The notes beneath the pieces are model-generated. The model had not been told where the DNA came from and searched no databases. It saw nothing but the letters and a program-made list of their open reading frames with translations. From Corbicula japonica (lineage: Eukaryota; Mollusca; Bivalvia; Venerida; Cyrenidae), in the NCBI GenBank assembly GCA_038501625.1, contig JAZAYU010000124.1, forward strand, positions 62,001 through 126,000: a stretch of DNA of 64,000 nucleotides, written 5' to 3'. Every line of letters starts with the position of its first letter. The first letter of the stretch is position 1. Of this stretch, positions 20,094 to 31,935 are shown piece by piece. A program made the translations under genes and the position numbers.

Positions 20094-20738
20094 AAAATGA
20101 AATATGCATATCAGGAATGGCCACATCCAGCATACACAGCCTCCCCACACAGCCAAAACGTAGAGAGGAAAAGAGAGCATGGTATTACAATAATCAGTTT
20201 CAAAATGGACGCCACAAACAAATAACGAAAGTGAGAACCAGAGGGGTTACCGCCTTGGAACGGTCAGTGGCAAAACAAAATGCCACTGGGGTTTTTAACC
20301 AGGTTCTAGGGTGCACCAACCTCACACTTGCCCCAACAGGTTCTCGTATTACAAAACAAGTACAAATTGTCTTGGTGAAATAACTCCAACCCATCCATCA
20401 GCTCAACAATGTTGCATGCAAAAGCATATAAACATAAGAATTTAATAGCATTGCAAAGCCAAAGGGCGGGTACTCAATAATCTTACCGAGACCAGAGCAC
20501 CTGGAGTAAAATCAGCAAGAACACGATGACAGGGATAAAAGAAACAAATCGAGCTTCTAGGTTCTTTTAAGAAAAGATTTCCCCATAAACCTTCATAAAC
20601 TCTTAAATCCCTGCCACCGTCGTGCAACCAAAGAGGTAAGCAAAATGATCAACTGTAGATGGGTTAATCACCAGGCCTGCAGAGCGCTGTAAAATATCAT
20701 GTTGGTAACCTTTCTTTTTAAATTTACAGATGGTTTTT
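20094..20738 (+). mobile_element. 645-bp dispersed element with 4-bp target duplication
   Basis: Bounded by GGTA at 20090-20093 and 20739-20742. The opposite arm of the surrounding palindrome (about 21392-21412) has the uninterrupted site, reading GCGGGTAAGAAATTGAATAA when inverted, so the insertion is defined by an empty site in the same molecule. It begins AAAATGAAATATGCATATCA and carries the ACCGCCTTGGAACGGTCAG core and the GGGTGCACCAACCTCACACT segment. It has no clear terminal inverted repeats or poly(A), so its class is unknown. Confidence 0.7.
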
Positions 20739-20805
20739 GGTAAGATATTGAATAAAGAGTAATTATTTTATTCTTTTACTTTAAATACTTAGACTAGCTA
20801 GAAAT

Positions 20806-21179
20806 AGAGTGCGTCGAGTTATAAAATGAACGTGATACCACGTTAACTTCGAAAAAATATGATCGATCACCAAAATTTACCAAAAAAATGTCAATCGTGT
20901 CACTTCAAACGTCCATTTCAAAGCTTTATTTACATTGTTTGGCCGAAATTCGTTTTACTATATGAAGTGTATTCATTACTGCATCACTTCATGTAGTTAA
21001 ATCTTTTCCCAACCCGCTAGTTTTCGAAAAACTCGAATTTTCATGTGCACTTTGAAAGCTTTGAAATGGATGTTTGAAGTGACACGATTGACATTGTTTT
21101 GCGTGTAAATTTTGGTGATCGATCATATTTTTTCGAAGTTAACGTTGTATCACGTTCATTTTATAACTCGACGCACTCT
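20806..21179. repeat. Palindrome with 122-125-bp arms
   Basis: Left arm 20806-20927 and right arm 21055-21179 are near-perfect inverted copies, starting AGAGTGCGTCGAGTTATAAA on the left. The 127-bp spacer contains no gene. A second pair of arms continues outward (20748-20799 with 21342-21392, TTGAATAAAGAGTAATTATT), so a long hairpin is possible. Confidence 0.85.
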
Positions 21180-22220
21180 ATTGCACTGAAGGCCCGAAAA
21201 CCACAGTGTGTTGGGTTTTGTCGCCTCGCCGGAGCAAGGACTTGCGTTCAAACGCCCTCTATGAACAAGCAGCAGTGCGGGGCTGGACCCCACCACGCGA
21301 GTGGGGGACCCTGCTGCCCGCCCTCTTCCCTCAGCGCTCTTGCTAGTCTAAGTATTTAAAGTAAAAGAATTAAATAATTACTCTTTATTCAATTTCTTAC
21401 CCGCTTTTTAACCATCTCCTTCGTGATGGCTATGTGTATAGTCAGCGCTATCGGAAGTAGGGTCGGACTTTCGAGTGTACACTGTGATATCGGCTCTTTC
21501 TTTGCATCGGCGACGGCTATTCTTTGCTAATAACAATGGATTGATAGCATATGTCGAAGAATCAAGACACAAATGTTACAGATACATGTATAAGGCAAAG
21601 AGCACAAAATAAGGTTGTGCACGGAACATTAGAATGTCTAAACTATGCATTGTAGTGTTTACTTTTTAAATATCGGCGATTGTGGCCGAAATCTCGATGA
21701 AACTAGTTGACAATTCACAGACGTGGAGCACAGATCCAGCTTTTTCGCAGTCTAAAACGAGTGTTTGCTGTGATATCTAACGTATCAGGCGATATATTAT
21801 ATTCATTTCTTCAATATTCTTCCAAAAATCACTTACAAAAAGCTCGAAATATTAATTTATCCAAAACTCTTTACTTTTTGCTTAATTGGGGCACCGGCGG
21901 CCTCTCTGCTCACCAGTTTTTGATGTACAGGCTGACTCCGCATTGCGCCCAGGTAGGCTCAATGATAATGACTTAATGCAAATGCAAAGAAACAGCCGAT
22001 ATAGCGAATTTCGCAAAGAAACAGCCGATATGGATAGGCACCGTGGGTCCATTCAATTTCTATAGAAGTGACGTCATGCAGGTAAATTAATGACGTCAGA
22101 CATGTAATTATTGAGGTTCTCAGAGGGGAATTAAGCCGTTCGGCATTAAAGAAGCGGAATAAATGAAAAATCGATGCTTTTTAATTATTTTGTCTGAAAA
22201 AGTCTTTGCAGTATAATAAA

Positions 22221-22370
22221 ACAATTATTTGGTTTCTTGAAAGGGTATGTGAGGATATATTGCCGGTCTGGATGTCATATTATCCCTCGCCTGCGGCTCG
22301 GGTGTTTATGATACCCAGACCGGCAATATATCCTCACATTCCCTGTCAAGAAACCAAATAACTATATAAC
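22221..22370. repeat. 150-bp hairpin element
   Basis: Nearly perfect foldback. Left arm: TTATTTGGTTTCTTGAAAGG, then GTGAGGATATATTGCCGGTC. Right arm: its inverse, ending CAAGAAACCAAATAA. The loop includes CTCGCCTGCGGCTCGG, itself self-complementary. It lies directly against the RT fragment and interrupts it. Confidence 0.8.
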
Positions 22371-22985
22371 ATAAAGTCTCTTTCATAACAGTATCAAAAA
22401 AGATCAGCAATAAGGGGTGCACAATTAGTACCCATTGGAATGCCTATTACTTGTTTATAAATAGAGGTACCAAATCTTAAATAAATATTATACAATAAAA
22501 ATGTGAGCGCCTGGATAAGGTTTTGACAGGTCCATGAAGTATAATTATGATAAGAACCATCTGTAAAGAATGCCCTATGTTCATTACAAGCAATAAATGT
22601 TTTATTTTCTCTAGCAAAAAATTTTTCAATGAGACTGGCTAGTTTGCCACTTATTAAATTATGAGGGAGAGAAGTATATAGAGTAGAAAAATCATAAGTA
22701 GACAAACAGAACGCCTGCAAATTATTTGAATTAAGCTTCTTCAAAACGTGATTTAATTTTTTTATAGACAAAAATAAATTTTTGCCAGTGGTTTCAAACA
22801 CGTTTAAGCAATACCTAATTACATGTTCTTTCATAGGTGCAAGACAAGATTTTAAGAGCACGGATAATTTTGTTTTGTACAAGAACTAGAGTTTGAAATA
22901 AATCTTGCTTTGTATGGTGTTTTGTGCATTGTAGACAACCAGTACATAGTAGATACTTTGTCTTGTTTCGGCTCAACACTGAAAA
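22350..22985 (-). pseudogene. Reverse-transcriptase core fragment (Penelope-like?)
   Basis: On the - strand: MYWLSTMHKTPYKARFISNS (near 22900), a frameshift near 22880, then an open run of 162 codons (22394-22882) with STYDFSTLYTSLPHNLI and VIGIPMGTNCAPLIADLF. A TGA follows and then YCYERDFML. The HK-YKAR, FSTLYTSLPH and GIPMGTNCAP blocks are reverse-transcriptase motifs. With the YLDD and SYGVYISQL pieces at 19229-19634 they form one damaged element of the Penelope-like type, an assignment by recall. Confidence 0.78.
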
Positions 22986-23804
22986 TAAAAAACAAAAAAG
23001 AAAATCTGGCGAAAATCGTACATATTTGAAAACCTGCAAAATATTTCCTGCAGCAACTTTCTAAGTAAAACCCCTTTCCTGTTAATATATTATCTGTGCC
23101 CAATTCACAAAACGGATGGAAAGTGTACCCCATCCAGCTAGATTTTTCAGAAATTGTCATTGAAACACCTCACCGTCAAATTATTCTCCGATTCAGACTG
23201 GCAGACTGTGTTTTAATTCGGTTACTATTCAACTCAGAGCATACTAAGCTACCCCACTGGTGCTCGGCGATTGTTATCATTTTGTTCTTAAATACCTGCG
23301 TCTGAATGGTATTTGTACAAGACTGGAAATTTACACTGTCTTGGCCAATGATCATCATTTTTGTTACAGGCGCCCAGCATTGTTGTTGCAACATTCGCTA
23401 TCTAAGTCTTTACAGGTAAGAGCAAGTTGTATTGCGTTGTGCAAAGGGTTGACTTCCATCGCGCGTAACGGAGTATCCCAAGTTCATTAAAGATAGATAA
23501 ATATTCCGTTGAATTATACAATTTGAAAAGGTATAGGTAAACTCTCTTGCAGTGCATCTGGGAGGGAGATGGGAGGGGAGGGGGAGGGAAGGGGAAGGGG
23601 GAGGGGAGGGGAGATGGAGGGATGGGATAATAGGGATGATGCAACAAAGGTTAATGCAGATTTTGGTATATCTGTCACACAAAAGCTACTTCCGTATTTG
23701 TGAATTATAACACTTCCTTGATTAAATATGAATGTTTTACTAAGCCACGAGGGAAATTTAGTGGCAATGTCTTAAAAAGAAGTGAAATAATACACTTATA
23801 TCTT
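22986..23804 (+). other. Remainder of the unit before array B
   Basis: Resumes homology with 4725-5031 and 34825-35134 (CATATTTGAAAACCTGCAAA, CCTGTTAATATATTATCTGT). A unique stretch of about 460 bp at about 23195-23665 is inserted before the shared CACACAAAAGCTACT motif and contains a G-rich tract. No gene seen. Confidence 0.6.
23560..23634 (+). repeat. G-rich purine tract (possible G-quadruplex)
   Basis: About 75 bp with more than ten runs of three or more G separated by A or GA, almost free of pyrimidines on this strand. The proline-rich frames on the opposite strand are an effect of composition. The other gene units lack it. Confidence 0.9.
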
Positions 23805-24097
23805 AGGTTCTTAGGTGCACTAATCTCTCACTTGCCCCAGTGGTGTACAAGGCTAACGCAGCTAGAGGTTCATATGTGCACCAATCTCGCAATTGCTCCT
23901 ATTGGTTCAGTGGTGCAACAAACTGAAAATCTCTCTACTGATTTTGAGGTGCATAAAGCTCACAATGCATCTGCAGTTCTGAAGTGTTCTAAAGTGCACC
24001 AGCCTCACATTGGCCTCTACAGTTGTGATGAACGCCAAGCTCACAATGCCTCTACAGGTTCAAAGGGTGCATCAACCTCAGAACCACGTCTGGTTTA
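23805..24097 (+). repeat. Array B: contracted minisatellite (2 x 61, 1 x 80, 1 x 81 bp)
   Basis: One normal 61-bp unit (23805-23865), the diverged last 61-bp unit, one 80-bp unit and one 81-bp unit, then GGGTGCATCAACCTCAGAAC. The order equals arrays A and D but with single units, so it is either the ancestral seed or the product of contraction. The 132-aa reading frame across it is a chance opening. Confidence 0.9.
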
Positions 24098-25278
24098 AAA
24101 GATTTCTACGAAAAGAACTGAAATGTAAAACTTTCAAAACTAAGACGTACCTGAAGAATAAGCGTGTATAATTTTGAGTTGGGTTCTTGGGCGAAATAAA
24201 TGCCCTAACAATAAATGAAGTCTCAGTGAATCTCGTGTTTTCTTGAATTTTACTTAATATTAAAATTCGAAACCCGAACTGACACTATTACTTCACCAGT
24301 AGTTTTACAGGCCAATTCACTGGGCGAGATTTAATGATAATAACTTGGCCATAATTAGTATTAAGTATGGTGCACATACATACACAATTATCGGTTCACC
24401 TGTTAATGTATGAGTTGGACGTATAAATTTACGCGAGGACGGTATAAGATTACGTGAGGAACGTACAAATTTACGCGAGAAACCTATACATTTACAGGTG
24501 CATTTATCAGGAGTGTGTTTTGCATTCGATCAGAAAAACGCACAACAAGACAAAACGCTATAAGCAAACTGATTCGTCCAGATATATAAAAGGTATTTAA
24601 TTCTGATATTGATCACCATTGATAATTAATACCTGTTTACCAAAGGTACAGTTTTCTAAGAAACGGTGGTTACTAAACCTTTAGACAGACAGACAGACTG
24701 GAAACGTTAATACATAGTCATCGGCAATTCCTAAGATAATGTGGTTGGCGACATCTTTGGCTAGAGTTTACATCTGGACTGCAAACATATAATTAATACT
24801 TAAATTTTATTGATTTTGTAAGCAAATATATTGTCTACTTTAAACATAAAGTTAAGGGTTGTGTACTCCTGGGTTAATGTTATGGTTAGGGATAGAATAC
24901 ACGACGGACCGTTTGTATTTTTAATTATTACACGCAGTTGAAATAATTTGTTTTAATCGTATTTGCAGTGTCTCAGAAAATGTATTTCCTTGTAAAAGTT
25001 GACTGATTGACAAACATTTTATCTTTACTATAGTGTTCGGTCACAACTAGAAAATAAGCAATTTATATAAGTTTTATTAAGTTTGATATCCAACTACTGT
25101 ATTCTACCACTGAGCTATGCGAAACTAATATTTATTTTACGCCTTTCGTTTGGAACACTAATTGATAAATATATTTGCTAATTGGGAACATTGGGTGTGA
25201 ACGACACTATAGATATCTCAGAAATAAATCTCAGAAATTTGCAATAATTCGTGCAAAGCAAGGCGCGGGAAATGGTTC
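24098..25278 (+). other. 5' flank of copy 2
   Basis: Non-coding, homologous to the other 5' flanks, most like 40800-41213 before copy 3. Contains the TTTACGCGAG imperfect repeats near 24425-24480. No gene seen. Confidence 0.65.
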
Positions 25279-25338
25279 TATAAAAGTGCTGGCTTGCAAA
25301 AAAATTTATTAGTTAGGAAAGGAAGGACAAGGATCCAG
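25279..25338 (+). promoter_or_regulatory. TATA box and non-coding exon 1, copy 2
   Basis: TATAAAA at 25279-25285 and donor CCAG|GTAAGTGAC after 25338, with the fixed 59-bp spacing. Between them the sequence differs from copy 1 (an A-rich GCAAAAAAATTTATTAG), so the constant spacing is informative. Intron 1 ends at the acceptor TTTTTAG (25978). Confidence 0.7.
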
Positions 25339-26019
25339 GTAAGTGACTGGTTTTCTTAATAATTTAAACCTTTAAGTCGAGGCCGGCAAATCAAGAAAAA
25401 TAATCTATGAAAATTTGAAATACAATTATTTTAAGTTAAAACGACACGGGCCTAAATAAAAACAAGACATTATGGTAGAAACATGACTCCGAATTTGTTT
25501 TAGTATTTTCAAGCGATAGAAACACCTGTCTCAATAAATATATTCGACTTCAGTTTAAACGAAATGCGTATAGCGTACACTAAAATGTGTATTTTTATTA
25601 GTTTTGTTGAATTATAAAGTAATACTTATAAATCATATTTTATCGTTATTTGTCCTACTTTTTGCTTTCAATATTCAGAATATGATGTAAACATTGTTGA
25701 ATATTGTCGTAATTATGCAAACATAGTTGCACATGTTGTTGTGTACCTTACTCGTGTTTTCCTTTCTATAGAATTCCATTTTATTTCCATTTCAATGTCA
25801 TTGCATATAATGTAGACTTTACAATATTACACATGCGATTACCTTGGTAACCAGCAAACATTGTGTATTATAGAATTTCAACCACACATTGCACAAAAAG
25901 TCGGACACAGTATCAAAACGTCTACAAATGGAAAAACGAACGTGTCTGATTTTGATTATTTTTTAAATTTATTTTTAGGTAAACGACCGAGACCTCAGAA
26001 TATAATCTCCTTGCTTGCA

Positions 26020-29000
26020 ATGGACAGACTACATCTCGTTTGCTTCTTGACATTACTGTTTCTTCCTTCGTTATGCTGGGCTATCGGCTACAGTAAGTGA
26101 TTTAGAAAATATGTTGATTCATTTACATTTTACTGCTTTTTTGTAAAATTGTAGGATTCTTGTTTGAATGCACCGAATGCAACATAGACTGATCTTTAAG
26201 ATATCACTTTTCGTTACTGCACTGTCATAGGTACACAGCAACCATTCTAAAATCTCGCAAATGGCAAAATGCAGTTCAATTAAACGTTGCCCAAATGTTC
26301 TTGGATGTATCTTCACTTTACATGTGTAATGCAACGTTTGAACAACGATAAAAACTAGCTGGAGTTAATTCACTTAATTCTGTTTACATCTAAACACAAA
26401 ACAAAGTAACACAAAATATCTATTGAATTTCCCACATTCATGAGCAATAAGTTACTGACAACAATGTGCAAGCTCCTTTTGTTTTTAACAAATGTATGCA
26501 ATGAGATATTTGAAAAGTGTTTGTCCTTGTTGTTTCCTGGTCGCGAAAATGGATGACATAAATTCTCTTTCCTTTCGTCGTTCTTAAATTCTTTAAATGA
26601 CCTCGCATATTGTCATTATCATATGTCACATTTTAGCATTTAAATGGGGTTTGTGTATAGATGTAAAAAGAATTATAGGGGATTTATAGGTCTAGCTATT
26701 TATCTTGACTGTTCTAACTTTTTTAACGTATGTAAAATAAACATTAAACATTTACTTGGGCAATGTTTTTGTTGAACTTTATTTTTTGCCGTTAAAAGAG
26801 ACGTTGATATGTTTCTTATCGATGAAGGTACAATAACGACTGTAATAGAACCTCAAAGAGCCATGGCTGTATCCATGACTGTGTTTGATCTATTTTCTTT
26901 TTGTGTCGCCCTTTCCAAAAAAACGGCGATACATAGGGATCTCTGTGCCGTCCGTCCGTCCGTCCGTCCGTCGGTCTGTCACGAAAACCTAACGTTGGCT
27001 ATAACTTTGCCATTTCTAGATTTTTCTTCATCAAACTTTTTATTTTTATATATGACAACACGATAATGATGTCTTATTCTTTAAGTCAAGGTCATATTTT
27101 ATTGAGTTATGCACCTTTTTGTACTTAGATTATTTTTTCGGACAAAGTTACCGAGAGCGACACAAGTGTTCAACTGTACAACCATCTGTTTATTTTATAT
27201 ATTGTTCGTATATATTGTAGTTGATTTGCCAACGAAAACGTAACATGAAATATCACTAATTTTGAAAATTACTGCGCAAAATAATAAAAAAAGTTTTTAT
27301 TATTAGAACACGCTTTATTACTATTGTCCACTGTAGTTAATGGATCCTACGGGACAGCATTGTTCACCATTTAATTAAAATGATCTTCTAAACGCCTCTG
27401 CGTATAGCCTTGAACAGATGATATTTTCACATCAACTTCATCCTCTACGATGAAGCCTTATTTACCTCGGGTCGTAATTTACCCAAATAAAAACCATCAA
27501 ACATCGATTCAGTCTTTTAATATATCCATCAGTGAAAACAATAAAATGATTTAACAATTTGAACAGTTAATACATATTACTCTTGCAGCGTGCTATCCTG
27601 ACAACACTATAACAGTGACTGGCCTTGGCTCGAGTACTACTGCTGTATTTGCCAAGAATTCAGATGGTGTAAACTGTACTACTTCTGCTGCAGCTGATAC
27701 TGTCAACATCACAAACTGTGCCAAGGTTCAGTATATAATAACGCATTCTAGGCTTAAAAATAAATAAATCTAATGACTTAACTAAATCGAAGCTAGGCCT
27801 ATAAATGTTACTTGCAGAAAGGTTAGTACGTCTATTTTTTTATCCCGAAATATCTTTGCAACAAAAGTATGCTAAAATCACATGTATTTGTATAGACTAT
27901 ATTTATACAGGACAAACACAGTACGTATTAAATACATTGTATTTCAAAAAGACGACTCGGTTATTGGCTTAAATAAATTCATTTTACCACGAAACAATAA
28001 ACATTTTACGGGAAGGTTGAGAAAGTCTGAAATGAAAACGAGAACAAATAGGGTTACCGCCTTGGAACGATCAGCTTGCCAATGTGGGTTGCAACCAGGC
28101 TCTTGAGTGCACCAACCTCGTACTTGCTCCAACAGGTTCTCATATCAACACACAAGAACAAAGTACAAGTACTAGTTGTTCAAACATCAAGGAGTTCAAT
28201 CAGATTGATAACGAAAATGAATTAATTCCAGCAGAATATCATATCTTTTCCCCTACAGGACAAATACATCGTGTTCTCCTTTGGATCGTACAGTAACATG
28301 TTGGAAAATCAAATCATCGGAGGCAGCTCTATTTCTGTTGTCAACATCACTTGCAATGAGATAGAACCTACAGGCCATACAATAAATAATACATTCGGCG
28401 CAAGGTGGGTACCATTTCACAAATGTGTAAATACCATTTTGAATCTGAACAGCTTTGTACAAAAAGGATTGCATGCATTTCACCTAAAACATTTCAATTA
28501 AACTATTTTGATGCATGTTTCGTCGCTGGAATGTATTTTTGTTTTTGTCGACAAATACATTCTGTTTTTTAACTGCAGCTATTTTTTTCAATAAAGAATG
28601 GATTGTTTATCATTTCGGTTATCTTTATTTTTACGATCACGTCGTTTAAAAAGCAAAAGTTATGGTGTTACTTGCCCAGACTTCAAATCTCGCGCGTGGC
28701 GGGATTCAAATGAAGTTTCGTGTGACTTACTCTGTATTACGTATGTATAGATCATAATTCGTAAACATGTGGGTGTAGAATCTAGCTTAATGGGCAAAAT
28801 TGCTTTAAATTCATGTACCAATTATTTCAATAGTTTTATTATGGCTTTACAAATATAAGTAATTATTTTCCTCTAATGACATTCTTATTTCAATGAATTA
28901 ATTTGCTTATCAATTGTCCGGTAAAGACTTGTTAACTTACTGGATATTTAGTATACCGGCGTTATTGAAAGAGAGCATAACTCCGTCAATTTTGTTTCAG

Positions 29001-31935
29001 CATCCAGTATAATGAAACACAGGCTATTGCTGTCACGTACAATGTCTGGAGCGACCTTGATAAAACTTTTGCCAATGTAGGCGAGCCAGTGGTTTGGAGC
29101 ATTCATTTTCCCAGTAAGTTTAATATTTATAATCTACTCACACAATTATACTTGCCAGTTTACTTGTAGTTTGTCATAAACACCTAGTTTTGGTTCGATA
29201 CATCATTCTTGTGCAGACTGTAAATAAAAGTGCAGGTCAGTTGCTACACTGTGTATATTAGCTATGTTTTCGGCATTCTACTGTAATTTATCATAAACGT
29301 ACACTTTCTCCACAGGCGAATACTATTTGGAAGTAGACTTCTGCACTGCCAATCCTGGAATTCATTATGACGAGGAAACAGCGATCACCCTTATTTTAGA
29401 CTAGTAAGAACATTTTGTAGACTAACATTGAATTCTGTACAATGTGTTGAACATTGGCTGATCGGTAATTCCGATGTAAGTGCTCGTGTTTGTTCATCGC
29501 TTTATAAATTCTGTCTATATATTTTGCCCCCGCAAAGTGGCAGGCATTTAGTTGCACTCGTCCATCCGTACGTCCGTTCGTACGTAGGTAACCCAAATCT
29601 TGTGGCATCAACTCCTCATTTCTATAGGGCGGATTTAGATCAAGCAGGATGGGTAATTGATTTTTTCCTGCAAACAGAGTTATGGCCCTTTGTTACAAAT
29701 GTTGTTGTTGCAATGGGGGCATTGGTGTCCGAGGACAGATTCTAGTTTGTCATATTAGTTGCATCGAAATATTCCAGAAAATGTGTAGCGTTGTAATTGT
29801 CTGTAGAACAATTATAACATCCGACTGCATGTCCTTAATGTTCCGTTTTAGTGTCTAACATTTATCTTGTTAATCACTTCCATGGTCTCTAACTTTTGTA
29901 ATTTCTTTTAACCGACTATGCTGTAATTTAAATACGTCACCATTGTCATGTATAAATATACGATAACTGTAACTGTAAGAAATAAATGAGGTTACCCTTA
30001 ATTGGGGCACGAAACGAAAAAAAGATCTGGATCTGACGCTAGATTAATTTTTCTGTTAGCATACTACTGATGCCTAACGAACCATGTTGCTTGCCACTTC
30101 GGTAGCACATGCATACACAATTTATGAAACTTTTTTTTCAGTTGCACACAAAGTACGGATCTGATCAGCAGCTTCTCTCCTGCCTCTGGTTTAGCAACAG
30201 CAACAATCAACGCTTTCAAGTTCTACGATAACAACAGTGTGCACCTTCACTGTTGGCTGGTGGTGTGCCCCACACCCTCGGGTTGCGTAGTAAGTACACT
30301 AAACAATGTCTCAAGATTATATAACTGGAAATGGAAACCAGACTCAGATCTCGTGGATCTGACTGGTCGCCATTTCAACTGATCAGATTCTTGAGATTTG
30401 AGACTGGTTTCCATGCTCAGTTTTATAACCTTGGTCACTGGTCTATTTCCACAATCAACACATCGTTAAGGAAATAGTTTGTCCATAAAGCATGACTACT
30501 GAAGTGCACGCCCGCCACTAACCCACCCCCAGATTGTAATCGGTTAGTCACTGTTCTGGAATGACATGGATTTTAATTTATTTGTCCGTACAGAAATCGC
30601 TTCTAATAAAACACAAACATATGCACTTTTCTGATCTACATTTTACAACAAATTTACAATATTAAATTTTGACAAGCGCTCACCGCTCTGTTTTGTTTTA
30701 TACTGACTGTCTTGGGCATTTACTCCTGAAATAGTGGACGATTAATTTCATAACTATCGAGACGATTATAAATTTATCAACGTGTTTAGTTCTAGTTAAA
30801 TTATGGAAAGAAACAAACATGTGAACTCGAATAAAACTGACATGAGATAAAATTTCAATGGACAAGTTAAATTTAAAATTTCAGACTTCTTGTCAGAGCA
30901 CCAGGAAAAGGCAAGTTGATGCGAAGGAAGGTACAGACGGTAGATTCCGATCAGAGTTCGGACAAGTGCTACAAATCATTGATCCAAATGCTAATGGAGT
31001 GAAACCACGTAAGTATGCACCAAACAACTCATTAGAAATGTCAAACACTGAAATGATCAATAAATCAATAATTTGAAAATTTACCTCAACACTTTTCCCG
31101 TAAATTTGTGCACAAATGTCTTCAATTTGATGTAAATCTACCTCTGTAAAATTTTGTCGATCTTACAGACAATGATCCATTTCAAATCGCTGAGCCTTTT
31201 TAGTTACGAACGCTTTTCAATGAATTCAAAATAACGATGGCCGAATATTGCAAAAAGTTTTATGCACTATAAGCTAATAAAACTGACACGGATGTCGTTT
31301 AAAGAGCCATTTCATTGAATTGAATGAACGTAGGGGTCTGTATGTTGCAGATCCTCGGAATCGCCCACTATTTTTACTCGACTTTCCATAAAATACCGAA
31401 CTATTTTACTCTCTTTTCGAGACAGCGTTAGTGCCCCAAATTCGTTAAAAATGTGCAATCTTATTATATACATTACTGGCAATGTCAAGGATCAAACCGA
31501 GTCTGCAATAATTTGATATTTGTCGTGTTCTTTTAAATTTATTGTAATATCGCAGTAGCATTGTTTAATGTTAATGTCTCCCGAACATTCTGGTAGATAT
31601 TTTACTCGTTCAACGAATGTTTCGTAAACTTTTCTACCTCACAGCTTCCCACACAATTAATAAACATACAATGTACAAACACATGTAAACACCTGAACTT
31701 AACGGCCGGAGATTATAGAGATTTGAAACCAGTCTCGAATTTCAATGATCGTCATTTCAGCCAATCAGATCTATGAGATTTGAGGCTGGTTTCCATTCTC
31801 AGTTTTATAAAAATATATTCGGTCAGGTTTCATCAAACTCACCTAATTGTATTACTGTAACAAATGTTTGTGTTTGCAGTTTCAGGTCTGAGCCTCACTT
31901 TAACCATCTTGATTGTGCTCGCCAGTCTTCTCTGA
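26020..31935 (+). CDS. ZP-domain secreted protein, copy 2 (8 coding exons, 294 aa)
   Basis: Coding exons: 26020-26092, 27589-27725, 28259-28404, 29001-29113, 29316-29403, 30142-30289, 30885-31008, 31880-31935. Exon lengths and phases equal copy 1 and the frame is open to TGA. The signal peptide is MDRLHLVCFLTLLFLPSLCW|A, differing from copy 1 at residues 5 and 10. All ten ZP cysteines, the RKR|Q site and the tail (LSGLSLTLTILIVLASLL) are kept; exon 8 ends NANGVKP. Introns 1-2 resemble copy 3, while the region from exon 4 to the 3' flank is almost identical to copy 4. The exon 4 acceptor is CCCCTACAG. No damage seen, so it is predicted to be functional. Confidence 0.88.

Larger units (their letters stand above)
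19640..22215. mobile_element. Large foldback element splitting the reverse transcriptase
   Basis: The ends carry TTATACTGCAAAGA on the left and its inverse TCTTTGCAGTATAA on the right. Further inverted segments follow: CACGGTGCCTATCCATATCG (about 19960 and 22025), CGAAAGTCCGACCCTACTTC (about 20018 and 21455), and the central palindrome. It separates the two parts of the RT relic. A GC-rich stretch at about 21200-21335 lies between the arms on the right side and has no recognisable gene. Confidence 0.55.
18128..22985. mobile_element. Composite 4.9-kb insertion between copies 1 and 2
   Basis: Flanking sequence (CTATTCTTTACAATAAA on the left, AAAATCTGGCGAAAATCGTA on the right) is contiguous in the other units, so 18128-22985 is extra here. 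It contains two direct copies of a dispersed element, a GA microsatellite, a reverse-transcriptase relic in two pieces on the - strand, and nested inverted repeats. The order suggests a Penelope-like element hit by later foldback elements, one of which took in another dispersed element. The exact edges are uncertain because both ends are A-rich. Confidence 0.65.

Noticed and set aside
23402..23682. Proline-rich antisense frames
   Set aside because: They translate the complement of the G-rich tract. No homologue in other units and no splice or promoter context.
26809..27066. 85-aa frame in intron 2 shared with copy 3
   Set aside because: Covers the CCGTCCG dispersed repeat. The frame is lost in copies 1 and 4 and ends differ between copies 2 and 3.
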